Below, one piece after another: positions 5,363 through 14,200 of a DNA stretch of 64,000 nucleotides (its first letter is position 1; each line of letters begins with the position of its first letter). This DNA is from a virus. Location: positions 20,835 through 84,834 of the IMG/VR virus record IMGVR_UViG_3300010389_000007. The stretch is one strand, 5' to 3'. A program made the position numbers and the translations under genes. A model generated the notes under the pieces. It was not told the DNA's origin. It made no database searches and saw only the letters and a list, made by a program, of their open reading frames with translations.

Positions 5363-6447
5363 TGCTGCTGAAACTCAGCATCAATTTTATCATACAATTC
5401 CACAAAAGTGGACTTTGTTTCATCATCAAAACGATTCAGGCAGACCTTGAGTGCCTTATCTTTCTTGCCAAAGATAGAATATGCCTTGATGATATGAACA
5501 AGACGACGAGTAGAGATCACTTCATCAATACCACCATCATCAAAGGTTTTGCGAATAATCTCAGACCAAGTGCACAGATGCTTGATAAAATCTGTGTGCT
5601 CACGAATCATAGGAATACTGAGAGATTCTGCAACCTTAGTGAGAATCTTAGTCTCTACAGTAATGGTAGGATACTCCTGTTCAAAGGTGATAGGGAACCT
5701 CTCAAGAAATGCCTCATTGAGCACATTAGTGCCAATGAAACGTCCATCATCAGAACCCTTACCTTTGGTGTTAGCAGTAGCAAACACATTGAATCCTGCC
5801 TTAGGAACAATATGCTTACCAATCTTCTTCAAGAAGACACCTTTACCCTCAAGAATAGACTGAAGACACATGATCTTATTGGATGCAAGATCAATCTCAT
5901 CAAGCAGAAGAATTGCACCCCTTTCCATTGCCTCAACAACAGGACCATTGTGCCATACAGTTTCACCATTAACTAGACGAAAACCACCAATGAGATCATC
6001 TTCATCAGTTTCAATAGTGATATTGACACGAATCAATTCACGACCAAGTTGTGCACAAGCCTGCTCAACTCCAAAGGTTTTACCATTACCACTGAGACCA
6101 GTAATAAAGGAAGGATAAAATAAACCAGAGGATACAACTTTCTTAATATCACTAAAGTTACCAAAGTTGACGAAGGTATCATCTTTAACAGGGATTAGAT
6201 TTTGTTGAACAGGTGCAATAGTTTGAACAGTGTCCACACCTTCAGCAGCAGGAGCATTATAGGTTTCTTCCAGTTCTTTCACAGTTGCCTCAAGATTCCA
6301 TTTACCACGACCAACTTTGTAAGTTTGAAGATACTTACTTGCAGTTGCATAAGAAGTATTAAGTTGATCTGCTACAGTACGAACTGCTTGAGTATCAACC
6401 TCAACACCAAATTGTTCTTTGAGTAGGTTGACAATCTGTTCTTGCAT
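5350..6447 (-). CDS. cobS: CobS-like AAA+ ATPase (MoxR type)
   Basis: The ATG at 6447 gives 365 residues; longer starts extend through the promoter region. Walker A is GLSGNGKT (117-124) and Walker B ILLLDE (179-184), followed by an AAA+ sensor region (NVFATANT). Residues 1-60 form a small helical domain. CobS is the ATPase subunit of cobaltochelatase, and cyanophages often carry it. No CobN-type chelatase subunit is in this window. The neighbouring gene joins HExxH and VWA domains, so this pair also fits a MoxR-VWA remodelling system. Promoter-operator copy 3 lies immediately upstream. Confidence 0.85.
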   Translation of the reverse strand: MQEQIVNLLKEQFGVEVDTQAVRTVADQLNTSYATASKYLQTYKVGRGKWNLEATVKELEETYNAPAAEGVDTVQTIAPVQQNLIPVKDDTFVNFGNFSDIKKVVSSGLFYPSFITGLSGNGKTFGVEQACAQLGRELIRVNITIETDEDDLIGGFRLVNGETVWHNGPVVEAMERGAILLLDEIDLASNKIMCLQSILEGKGVFLKKIGKHIVPKAGFNVFATANTKGKGSDDGRFIGTNVLNEAFLERFPITFEQEYPTITVETKILTKVAESLSIPMIREHTDFIKHLCTWSEIIRKTFDDGGIDEVISTRRLVHIIKAYSIFGKKDKALKVCLNRFDDETKSTFVELYDKIDAEFQQQEGE

Positions 6448-6459
6448 GTCTTTAACTTG

Positions 6460-6472
6460 ATTACTTTGTAAT
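6460..6472 (-). promoter_or_regulatory. Promoter-operator palindrome, copy 3
   Basis: ATTAC-TTT-GTAAT is identical in core to copy 2 and lies 12 nt upstream of the cobS ATG. On the minus strand TATTAT overlaps it and TCCCTCCA lies 8-9 nt further upstream, as in copy 2. No clear -35 element is seen. Confidence 0.55.
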
Positions 6473-6529
6473 AATACCATGGATGGAGGGAGAATGGGAG
6501 AAATAGTAGACAGTCCCCCAACTGTCACA

Positions 6530-8674
6530 CTAGGCAATAGTATCAATGAAGGAAGACAAAAGTTTCTTATTTGTTTTCTTTTTGCTCAGCATTTTAACAA
6601 ATGCAGTCTTGATCTGTGCCTTAGATGCATCCTCAGGAACAACAAAATCCTCATCCTGTGCTAGAGCAGTGGAAGGAAGAATGTTGAACTGATCATAACC
6701 AGTTCCAGTGAAAGTGATGTACTGATTCTTCTTGAAAGTTTTCTTCACTGCCTCATAATCACCACTCTCTCTTCCATACCATTCATAGCAAGTTCTAAAC
6801 TCCCTGCTAGGAACAATCCTGAAGTTGATAAAGTTCACTGTAGGAAACTTATCCTTCAAAGTAGAAAGAAGAACCTTAGAATACTGAGGGAAGTTGCCAT
6901 AAGAATATGACTGATAGATTCTACCATTCTTCCTGTTACGAATAGTGGTGTTGTATGCTCTGGAATAACCAATATACTCTTCACCAACATGATTCTTTCT
7001 CACCTTGGTAATAGAGTTGACATATCCCTCACCATCAGTAAGGAAGACTACATTAACTTTCTGAAGTTTGTTCTTCTTTTGGAAGTCAGGAATTAGAGAA
7101 TGTAGGGTGAGCATGGTATCACCAAGAGGAGAACCAGAGAGATCAAGATGTCTGGGAGCAGCACCATTACCATACTGAAATGACCAGCAACATGCCCAGA
7201 TGTTCTTCATTTGCTCTTCTAATTGACGAGCATTTGATTTACTAGAGAAGAAATTCATCAGTCTGAAAGACTTTTCTGGAGCAACAATTCCTGCCATTCT
7301 GTCATACAAAGGAGGATGATCTGGTTGCACTTCAACATAAGAACTAGGATCAACAGTGAAAGCATACACTTCAAAGGGAATGTTTGCTTTCTTACAGAAC
7401 CAAATCAGGTTGTACATTTGCTTGCAGGTATCAAGAATCCAGCGTGCCATAGATCCAGACCAGTCAAGAATAAAGATCAATCCATGATTCTTACCATCAG
7501 GAACTACAGAAATCTTCTTGAACAGATCCTCATTGTACTTGTAAGTATGCAGTTTGCTGGTATCAAGAACACCAGTGCGTGCAGTGCTAGAACGAGCATA
7601 CTGATCTGCTGACTTCTTACACTCAAACTCTTTCATCAAGTAAGAAACTTCTTTCTCAGCAGACTTCTTATACTTAACATACTCAGAAATGACTTGAGTA
7701 TGCCATTCTTTTACCCAAGAAGAAGAGTTGGCATAGTATTCCTTAGTTGCATTATGGATATACTCATTAGGAACAATTACATTCTCAAGTTTAATCTCAG
7801 GTAATTCAGCATAGACAGTTTCTTCGCCAAACTTGTTAGTCAGTTCTTCTGCCTTCTCTTCAAATGATTGGGCAGTCTTTGACTCAAACTCACCATGTTC
7901 TTTGCTTGGTTCACTACCACCACCAGAGGGAATCTCTTGTTCCATAGTGGTTTCACTTTCATTGTTATCGCCAACAGAAGATTGCTCATTGGCATTAACT
8001 TCTTCATTGGCATTGTCGTTGGTGTTTTCACTAGCACCTTGCTGATTCTCAGGAAGTTCAACTTCTTCACCACCAACTTGACCCTGATCCTGAGAAATAT
8101 CAGGCATTTCACTCAGTTTCTTTTTCTTGTAGTTGAGGAAATCAACAATCTCCTGAGAGATCTTGAGAACTTCTTGGAAGGTTTCAACTGCACTAATGCG
8201 AGTCACAAAATCATCCTCAGCATCAGAGAATGCAATGTTATGGAATGCACCAATCTTAAAGTACAGATTGATACGATCAATGAATGAAAGTTCATCTAGA
8301 TTCTCATCCTTAGTGGAAAAGAAATCATCAGTATTCAGTTCATTGTAACCATGATAAAAAGTTTTAGATAGACCAGGATATTTCTTCTTCATTAGACGCT
8401 CTACACGAACATCTTCAATCACATTAACAAAATCTTTAGGTACATTAGGATATTCTTCACGCCAATCAATGTTATCTGTAAAGATAGCATGACCTACCTC
8501 ATGACCCACCAGAAGGTCATAAACAGTGGCAGATGCCCTATCCCACATAGGAAGAGTTAGAACCCTCCTATCAACATCGAAAGAGGCAGTAGAGACCTTT
8601 TTATGCTCAACGATAAGGTTCTCTGTTGCCAGACACTTAGCAAGGGATCCTTTTACTTCTAAATTGACTGGCAT
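6530..8674 (-). CDS. HExxH plus VWA-domain protein (CobT-like)
   Basis: This 714-residue protein has HEVGH at 58-62 with a downstream acidic motif VIEDVRVE (85-92), a layout seen in zinc-peptidase-like and CobT-like proteins. A Gln/Glu/Asn-rich linker follows (~205-275). Near residue 402 is a metal-ion-dependent adhesion site (DWSGS), and FLTDGEG supplies the later acidic residue. It lies directly upstream of the CobS-like ATPase, as VWA and MoxR partners often do. Likely roles are a chelatase-like or protein-remodelling partner; catalytic protease activity is unproven. A sigma70-like promoter at 8812-8840 and a leader with two hairpins precede it. Confidence 0.8.
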   Translation of the reverse strand: MPVNLEVKGSLAKCLATENLIVEHKKVSTASFDVDRRVLTLPMWDRASATVYDLLVGHEVGHAIFTDNIDWREEYPNVPKDFVNVIEDVRVERLMKKKYPGLSKTFYHGYNELNTDDFFSTKDENLDELSFIDRINLYFKIGAFHNIAFSDAEDDFVTRISAVETFQEVLKISQEIVDFLNYKKKKLSEMPDISQDQGQVGGEEVELPENQQGASENTNDNANEEVNANEQSSVGDNNESETTMEQEIPSGGGSEPSKEHGEFESKTAQSFEEKAEELTNKFGEETVYAELPEIKLENVIVPNEYIHNATKEYYANSSSWVKEWHTQVISEYVKYKKSAEKEVSYLMKEFECKKSADQYARSSTARTGVLDTSKLHTYKYNEDLFKKISVVPDGKNHGLIFILDWSGSMARWILDTCKQMYNLIWFCKKANIPFEVYAFTVDPSSYVEVQPDHPPLYDRMAGIVAPEKSFRLMNFFSSKSNARQLEEQMKNIWACCWSFQYGNGAAPRHLDLSGSPLGDTMLTLHSLIPDFQKKNKLQKVNVVFLTDGEGYVNSITKVRKNHVGEEYIGYSRAYNTTIRNRKNGRIYQSYSYGNFPQYSKVLLSTLKDKFPTVNFINFRIVPSREFRTCYEWYGRESGDYEAVKKTFKKNQYITFTGTGYDQFNILPSTALAQDEDFVVPEDASKAQIKTAFVKMLSKKKTNKKLLSSFIDTIA

Positions 8675-8705
8675 GTGCTTTCTTAACTGTCCTTACAGGA
8701 TAGCA

Positions 8706-8733
8706 TGAAAAAGGGGGGTCACCACTCCCCCCT
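8706..8733 (-). terminator. Rho-independent terminator or attenuator
   Basis: On the minus strand GGGGGG-AGTGGTGA-CCCCCC is followed by TTTTT. It lies downstream of the fibre region but also between the promoter at 8812-8840 and the HExxH/VWA gene, so transcripts from that promoter must read through it. It may end fibre transcripts, attenuate the downstream gene, or both. Confidence 0.75.
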
Positions 8734-8748
8734 AGTACACTAATTAAA

Positions 8749-8768
8749 CTGTCCACCACCAAGGACAG
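8749..8768 (-). promoter_or_regulatory. Leader hairpin upstream of the terminator
   Basis: CTGTCC-N8-GGACAG forms a 6-bp hairpin in the leader between the promoter at 8812-8840 and the terminator at 8706-8733. A related CTGTCC also occurs near 8688, close to the start codon, and could pair as an alternative partner. Regulation by switching is only a suggestion. Confidence 0.35.
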
Positions 8769-8811
8769 GTCTTTGGATCTCAAAGCTACAAAGAATCCTC
8801 AAGACTTTTAT

Positions 8812-8840
8812 ATAGTATCATGACTGAATATAAATGTCAA
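8812..8840 (-). promoter_or_regulatory. Sigma70-like promoter for the HExxH/VWA gene
   Basis: On the minus strand TTGACA (8840-8835), a 17-nt spacer, and TACTAT (8817-8812). The -35 is perfect and the -10 matches at 4 of 6 positions. It would be read by the host polymerase early in infection. Confidence 0.7.
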
Positions 8841-8907
8841 GTTGACAGAAACTTAAACTATGAGTAGGATAACTCTGTCAGGTTTCAAGATAATACTATT
8901 TAAAAAC

Positions 8908-9291
8908 TTAATCTCCAATAAACATTATTAATACTCTAGCGTGATCCGAAGCTCCAGAACCACTGGACTTGGTCATAATGACAGCACTAGTTGAAGTGTC
9001 AGCATTTGTGCCTTGAGGAACAATGTTGGGCACTGAAGTTCCTGTACTGTAACCATCATCACCTGTCCCAGCATAAACATAGTTAGCATTAGAGAAAGCA
9101 GAGCTAAAATTGACTGTATATTGACCTCCTCCTCTGTCTGTAATACTAGAGACATTAGAACTGGCATTAATTGTTACAGTTCCAGTGCCTTTGAACTGTA
9201 CCCAGGCACTCACTTTACCTTCAATATTTATATCTACTGGAGTAGAAGCTCCAGCAGTATTTTCTATAGTATTTACTCTTAAGGTACTCAT
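8908..9291 (-). CDS. Small fibre-like virion protein, paralogue 3 of 3
   Basis: This 127-residue protein shares the start MSTLRVNT and the core AWVQFKGTGTVTINAS...NVSSITD with its two upstream neighbours. The motif AWVxFxGTG followed by SSITDxGxGxYTVNF is found in short phage tail or fibre proteins. The C-terminal half differs completely between copies, as expected if it contacts a variable ligand. A role as a receptor-contact tip is inferred. Confidence 0.7.
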   Translation of the reverse strand: MSTLRVNTIENTAGASTPVDINIEGKVSAWVQFKGTGTVTINASSNVSSITDRGGGQYTVNFSSAFSNANYVYAGTGDDGYSTGTSVPNIVPQGTNADTSTSAVIMTKSSGSGASDHARVLIMFIGD

Positions 9292-9334
9292 TCTAAATTT
9301 CTCCTATTTGATTTAAATACTATGGGTTAGTTAA

Positions 9335-9706
9335 TTAGCGGAAAACTGCTGCAAAAACATAATCACTGTTGCTGAAAGCGTTAGCTCTGGTTCTGACTTC
9401 TAGCCTAAATCCACCAGTTCCAACAAAAGCATTTGAAAGATCTCCAGCTGCTCCACTATAATTGTTTGGATTTGCTCCACAAACAGCAACATAACTTGAA
9501 TCAGAAAAAGCAGTGCTAAAATTGACTGTATATAGACCAGTACCATTATCTGTAATGCTGCTCACGTTGTTACTAGAGCGAATTGCAACAGTTCCAGTGC
9601 CATTGAAGTTCACCCATGCTTTTGCAATTCCATTTGAAATTTGAGCTGGAGTAAGACCGTTGTTCCCAGCAGCATCTTGTAATGTGTTTACTCTTAGTGT
9701 GCTCAT
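9335..9706 (-). CDS. Small fibre-like virion protein, paralogue 2 of 3
   Basis: This copy has 123 residues and the shared core AWVNFNGTGTVAIRSS...NVSSITDNGTGLYTVNF. Its C-terminal part (SSYVAVCGANPNNYSG onward) has no counterpart in the sister proteins. It sits between them in the same orientation with ~40-nt spacers. Function inferred from the family as for its neighbours. Confidence 0.7.
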   Translation of the reverse strand: MSTLRVNTLQDAAGNNGLTPAQISNGIAKAWVNFNGTGTVAIRSSNNVSSITDNGTGLYTVNFSTAFSDSSYVAVCGANPNNYSGAAGDLSNAFVGTGGFRLEVRTRANAFSNSDYVFAAVFR

Positions 9707-9741
9707 AGTATTTCCTGTTTATTTTGTTTGGATGTCTGGAA

Positions 9742-10155
9742 TCAGTTGAATGCAGCAGCAGTAACCCACTCATGATCAACGTTGCTTCCACTAGAATTAG
9801 TAGCTCTAAGCGAGATAGATCCTACAGCGGGAGTATTAACTCCCTGTCCACCAAATTGATCACTATCATGTTGAACATATCCAGAACTAGTTTGTCCACC
9901 AGTCCCACAAACTAAACTGCAGTAATTAACATTTGGAAAATTATTAGCCCAGTTTACTCTATAATGTCCTGTTCCAACATCAGTAATACTAGAAACATTA
10001 AACGATCCATTAATAGAAATAGCACCAGTACCATTAAATCTAACCCATGCACGACATAAGGTTCCATTTTGAGTTCCACTTCCATCAGTGAACTGAACTA
10101 CATTATTAAAACCAGATGTAATGTGTTGAACTGTATTGACCTTAAGTGTGCTCAT
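9742..10155 (-). CDS. Small fibre-like virion protein, paralogue 1 of 3
   Basis: At 137 residues this is the longest copy. It starts MSTLKVNTVQHITSGFNN and has AWVRFNGTGAISINGSFN followed by SSITDVGTGHYRVNW. An extra ~15-residue segment before the core distinguishes it. It starts four nt after the stop of the gene at 10159-10443. Confidence 0.7.
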   Translation of the reverse strand: MSTLKVNTVQHITSGFNNVVQFTDGSGTQNGTLCRAWVRFNGTGAISINGSFNVSSITDVGTGHYRVNWANNFPNVNYCSLVCGTGGQTSSGYVQHDSDQFGGQGVNTPAVGSISLRATNSSGSNVDHEWVTAAAFN

Positions 10156-10158
10156 ATC

Positions 10159-10443
10159 TTATACCAGTGGGTTTTCTCCAAGGACATTAGCATCCCATAC
10201 TGCCTTGAGTTCATTAGTCACTCCAGTAACATCAGTAGAAGTAATGCTAGTATTATCAACGATACCAGTAGCATCTCTGAGTGCCTGCTTGCGTGTAGCA
10301 GATGCTGCTTGAGCAGTTGAGTCTGCTGCTTCAACAGCTCTCATGAAGGTTACATCTTCTGCTTGAAGCAGTGGGTTGCGAACCTCACGAATCTTATCCT
10401 TATGGATTGCTTTTGCTTTATCTACATTAATTCCAATAGGCAT
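10159..10443 (-). CDS. Probable tail-fibre associated or assembly chaperone-like protein (94 aa)
   Basis: A helical 94-residue protein with KQALRDATGIVDNTSITS and VTNELKAVWD near the C-terminus. The RxAxRDxT...xELKAxW pattern resembles phage tail-fibre assembly proteins. It lies between fibre genes. A chaperone role is inference, and a structural role is equally possible. Confidence 0.5.
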   Translation of the reverse strand: MPIGINVDKAKAIHKDKIREVRNPLLQAEDVTFMRAVEAADSTAQAASATRKQALRDATGIVDNTSITSTDVTGVTNELKAVWDANVLGENPLV

Positions 10444-10456
10444 TGTTTAAATCTCC

Positions 10457-10654
10457 TTAATTAAAAGTCCAAGCATCTCTGTAAGTTCTATCTGAAGGAA
10501 CTTCAGATACATCAATAACTTGATAAGGTTTTCCTGGAGGAAGATCTCTCAGCAACCTTTCAAGAGATGGGCATTCTGGTGAAGGTACAATAATACTAAC
10601 TCCACCGTCATCATTGGGATAAATTACCCTTGTATTTGGATTTAGTTCAGACAT
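10457..10654 (-). CDS. Small conserved phage protein (65 aa)
   Basis: MSELNPNTRVIYPNDDGGVS begins a compact protein with DLPPGKPYQVIDVSEVPSDR and DAWTFN at the end. This pattern is seen in small proteins near phage tail genes, but its function is not known to me. A perfect late promoter TATAAATA (10677-10684) lies 23 nt upstream. Confidence 0.7.
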   Translation of the reverse strand: MSELNPNTRVIYPNDDGGVSIIVPSPECPSLERLLRDLPPGKPYQVIDVSEVPSDRTYRDAWTFN

Positions 10655-10676
10655 GATTTTAAAATTTTTGTACTTT

Positions 10677-10684
10677 TATTTATA
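10677..10684 (-). promoter_or_regulatory. T4-like late promoter TATAAATA
   Basis: An exact match to the T4 late consensus on the minus strand, 23 nt upstream of the ATG at 10654. It overlaps the stop codon of the preceding gene. Confidence 0.75.
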
Positions 10685-10853
10685 CAACAGTCCAGTTGGC
10701 ACCAGAGTTAACTGTAACTGTGACACCACTATTTATAGTAATTGGGCCAACACTCATATAGTTGGTTCCATTAGAGAGTGTAGTGTTTCCTGTTACTTGT
10801 TGACTAGATTCAAAAAAAACTCCTCCACTACCTCCCCCTATAGTTTGTGACAT
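10680..10853 (-). CDS. Small virion-like protein with fibre-tail module (57 aa)
   Basis: The frame MSQTIGGGSGGVFFESSQQV is preceded by GGAGGT and the stop-start TAAATG. Its C-terminus MSVGPITINSGVTVTVNSGA closely resembles the C-terminus of the collagen-like fibre at 25035-27770 (MSIGPILINSGVTVTVPSGA). The module may be an interlocking or trimerisation tip; here it exists as a separate small protein. Confidence 0.7.
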   Translation of the reverse strand: MSQTIGGGSGGVFFESSQQVTGNTTLSNGTNYMSVGPITINSGVTVTVNSGANWTVV

Positions 10854-11276
10854 TTAGACCTCCTGTGCTCCAGAATAGTATTCTGTAGATTTCAAATGAT
10901 TGTATGCCTGAGTCAGAATTGAATCTGAACTATTGGGATCAATCATAAATTTAATCTCATAAGATTCTCCTTCAGTTACAATCCCATCAGGAATTTGTTC
11001 ACGAACAGTATCACCAAATTTACCAACAAATTTTCTACCATTTGATCTTGCTTCTGCAGAGGCAAACACAGTTACCTCAATAGATCCAACATATCCTGCT
11101 CTCCAATAGACCTCAGGACCCCTATCTCCAACAGTTAATCCATCTTCTCTAGAAGAATCTGGAGGTGGAGCGATGTCCTGAAGTCTTTTCTCAGTTCTGA
11201 CGTTAGTGACAAGATGATAGGCATTATCTACCACTACGCCAGTTCCAGGAATTTCAAAATCTCTCAGTAATGCCAT
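10854..11276 (-). CDS. Conserved phage protein, probable virion component (140 aa)
   Basis: The 140-residue protein begins MALLRDFEIPGTGVVVDNAY and is rich in beta-strand residues, with IEVTVFASAEAR and YEIKFMIDPN segments. It lies directly after the giant fibre gene with a 1-nt gap. A virion role follows from position only. Confidence 0.6.
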   Translation of the reverse strand: MALLRDFEIPGTGVVVDNAYHLVTNVRTEKRLQDIAPPPDSSREDGLTVGDRGPEVYWRAGYVGSIEVTVFASAEARSNGRKFVGKFGDTVREQIPDGIVTEGESYEIKFMIDPNSSDSILTQAYNHLKSTEYYSGAQEV

Positions 11277-11277
11277 T

Positions 11278-14200
11278 TCACTCTCCTAATTTTTTCTTGA
11301 GTTCGTCAAGTTCTCTTCTCATAGTATTTATTATTTCATTCTGTTCTTTAACTGCTTCAATTAACAGTGCAGTTAAGTTTCCATACTCAACTGAATACTC
11401 ATCAACGTCCTTAGCATGAGTGACAACTTCAGGTACAATTTGCTCAACTTCCTGAGCAATCAGACCCATCTTGATTCCTTCCTTACGGTTCTTAGCTTTT
11501 GTAAGATCCCATTCAAAAGTAACACCACGAAGTTTGAGAACCTTATCTAATGGACTCTCAATAGTTTCAATGTTCTTCTTGAGTCTGACATCAGATGCAG
11601 CAGTGATTGTGCCAGTTGCATATACATCACCACTAACATAAAGTTCATATGCAGATGATGTTGTAGATCCAGTAATACCAACACAATTATCGCCATATGA
11701 ATAGTAAACAGGCCATATTCCACCAGCAGAATAGTAAATTCCACCATTACCAGTGGCACTCTGAAACATTAAATGTGGACCTCTTCCTGAATCAAATAAA
11801 AATCCAAAATATCCACCTCTATTGCCATCTACTTTCCATGCACCATAAGATGTAGTTTCATTTGCTCTAAGGTCAGCATCATTAGTTGACTCATAAATTC
11901 CTTCATCAACTCTCAGTCTTTTGTAAGAATAGTTGTTGTTAGAAGTTCCATTGATCTGGAATCTAGCAGTGAGACTGTTATAGTCGTCCATGAACCTATA
12001 ACCACCATAATTAGAATTAGCACCAAAACTAATACCAGTATGGAAGTTAATTCTCAGATCTGGATATGGAGAATTCCATGTACCATCTTCTTGGAAAATA
12101 TCATAGGCATATGAACTAATTGAAAGGTTAGAATCACCACCAACATTCCTAGGTTTTAGAGTTCTATAAAGAAGTCTAGTTCCATCATAAGTGAGATTAG
12201 CAGCACCAGCAGGTGAACCATTGTTATTATAGATTAATTGTGTATCTGATCCTGCTACTGGACCAGGAATACCTTGGAATCCTTGAGCACCCTGACGACC
12301 TTGAGCACCTTGAGCACCAGCAGATCCTTGTCTACCTTGAGCACCTTGAGCACCTGCTGTACCCTGTCTACCTTGAGCACCTTGAGCACCTGTTGCACCT
12401 TGAGGACCTCTAGGTCCAGCAGATCCTTGTCTACCTTGTGCACCTTGTGCACCTGCTGATCCCTGTCTTCCTTGAGCACCCTGAGCACCTACAGCACCTT
12501 GTCTACCTTGAGCACCTTGAGCACCAGCAGCACCCTGGGCTCCAGCAGCACCTTGAGCACCTGCTGTACCTTGTCTTCCTTGAGCACCCTGAACTCCAGC
12601 AGCACCTTGGAAACCTTGGAATCCTTGTGCACCAACTGATCCCATAGGACCAAATACTATAGTATAAACTCCAGTAGTGGTGTTTATTGATGATGAAACA
12701 TGAAGTCCACCAGAGTGAGTAATAGATCTACTTCTTTGGAGAACACCATCCTTATAATACTTTACAGTTGATCCATCATAAGTTATTGAGAAAATAGTTG
12801 AAGTGGTATATGAACCATAAGTTCCAATATTGGATCCATTCTCATAAATTCTTGCTGTTCCAGCATTCACATACCAAGCATAATCAAGTGTTGTATATGA
12901 TGTAGATGCTGTTGGATCAGCAGTCAATGCAATCATTCCAACGCCACTAGTATTATTAACTTGGAATGCCATGTATGCATATTCATACTCTTCTGCAGAG
13001 TAAACCCTTGCATTCCATCCACTACCAGATGTTCTTTGGAATTGATTTGGTCCAGTTTGAGTTACTGTTGACAATACTGGTGTCCAAGAACCTCCTCCAA
13101 GTTGTCCTTGAGCACCCTGAGCACCACCAGATCCTTGAACTCCAGAATTTCCTTGAGCACCTTGTCTACCTTGTGCACCTTGAGCACCAGCAGCACCTTG
13201 AGCACCTGCTGCACCTTGTCTACCTTGGGCACCCTGAACTCCAGCAGCACCTTGTCTGCCTTGAGCACCTTGAGCTCCAGCAGCACCTTGTCTACCTTGA
13301 GCGCCCTGAGGTCCAATTGCACCTTGAGCACCTGTAGTTCCAGAAGCACCCTGAGCACCAGCAGCACCTTGAGCACCTGCTGCACCTTGTCTACCTTGAG
13401 CACCTTGTCTGCCCTGATATCCTTGTGCACCTTGTACACCTTGATTTCCTGTGGCACCTTGAACGCCTTGATTTCCTTGTGCACCTTGAGGTCCAATAGC
13501 ACCTTGAGCACCTGTAGTTCCAGAAGCACCTTGAGCACCCTCTACACCAGGAGATCCTTGTCTACCTTGAGCACCTTGAGCACCTGCTGCACCTTGAACC
13601 CCTTGGTATCCTTGAGCACCTTGTCTACCTTGGTGTCCTTGAGCACCTTGTCTACCTTGAGCACCTTGGACACCTGCAATTCCCTGTGGTCCTATGGATC
13701 CTTGAGCACCTACAGAACCTTGTCTACCTTGAGCACCTTGTCTACCTTGGGCACCTTGAGCACCTGTAGATCCTTGTCTACCTTGTGCTCCTTGTATTCC
13801 TTGAGCACCCTGAGCACCTGTAGATCCTTGAACACCTTGAGCACCTTGAACACCTTGAGAACCCTGAACACCTTGAGCACCTTGTCTACCTTGTGCTCCT
13901 TGTACTCCCTGTGCACCCTGAGGTCCAATTGCACCTTGAGCACCAGCAGATCCTTGTCTACCTTGAGCACCTTGAGCACCTACAGCACCTTGTCTGCCTT
14001 GAGCACCTTGAACTCCTTGAGCACCCTGAGCACCTGTAGATCCTTGAACACCTTGAGCACCCTGAACACCTTGAGTACCTTGAGCACCTACAGCACCTTG
14101 TCTACCTTGAGCCCCTTGTCTACCCTGTGCACCTTGAGGTCCAATAGCACCTTGAGCACCTACAGCACCTTGTCTGCCTTGAGCACCTTGAGCACCTACA

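Noticed and set aside
5178-5429. 83-residue frame starting MMMKQSPLL
   Set aside because: Its first 40 codons overlap the end of cobS; the late promoter supports the start at 5309.
5272-5976. 234-residue plus-strand frame
   Set aside because: Overlaps the whole AAA+ core of cobS in antisense and looks like random composition.
8908-10155. Possible diversity-generating retroelement because of variable C-termini
   Set aside because: No reverse transcriptase or template repeat is present, and the variable parts differ by whole segments.
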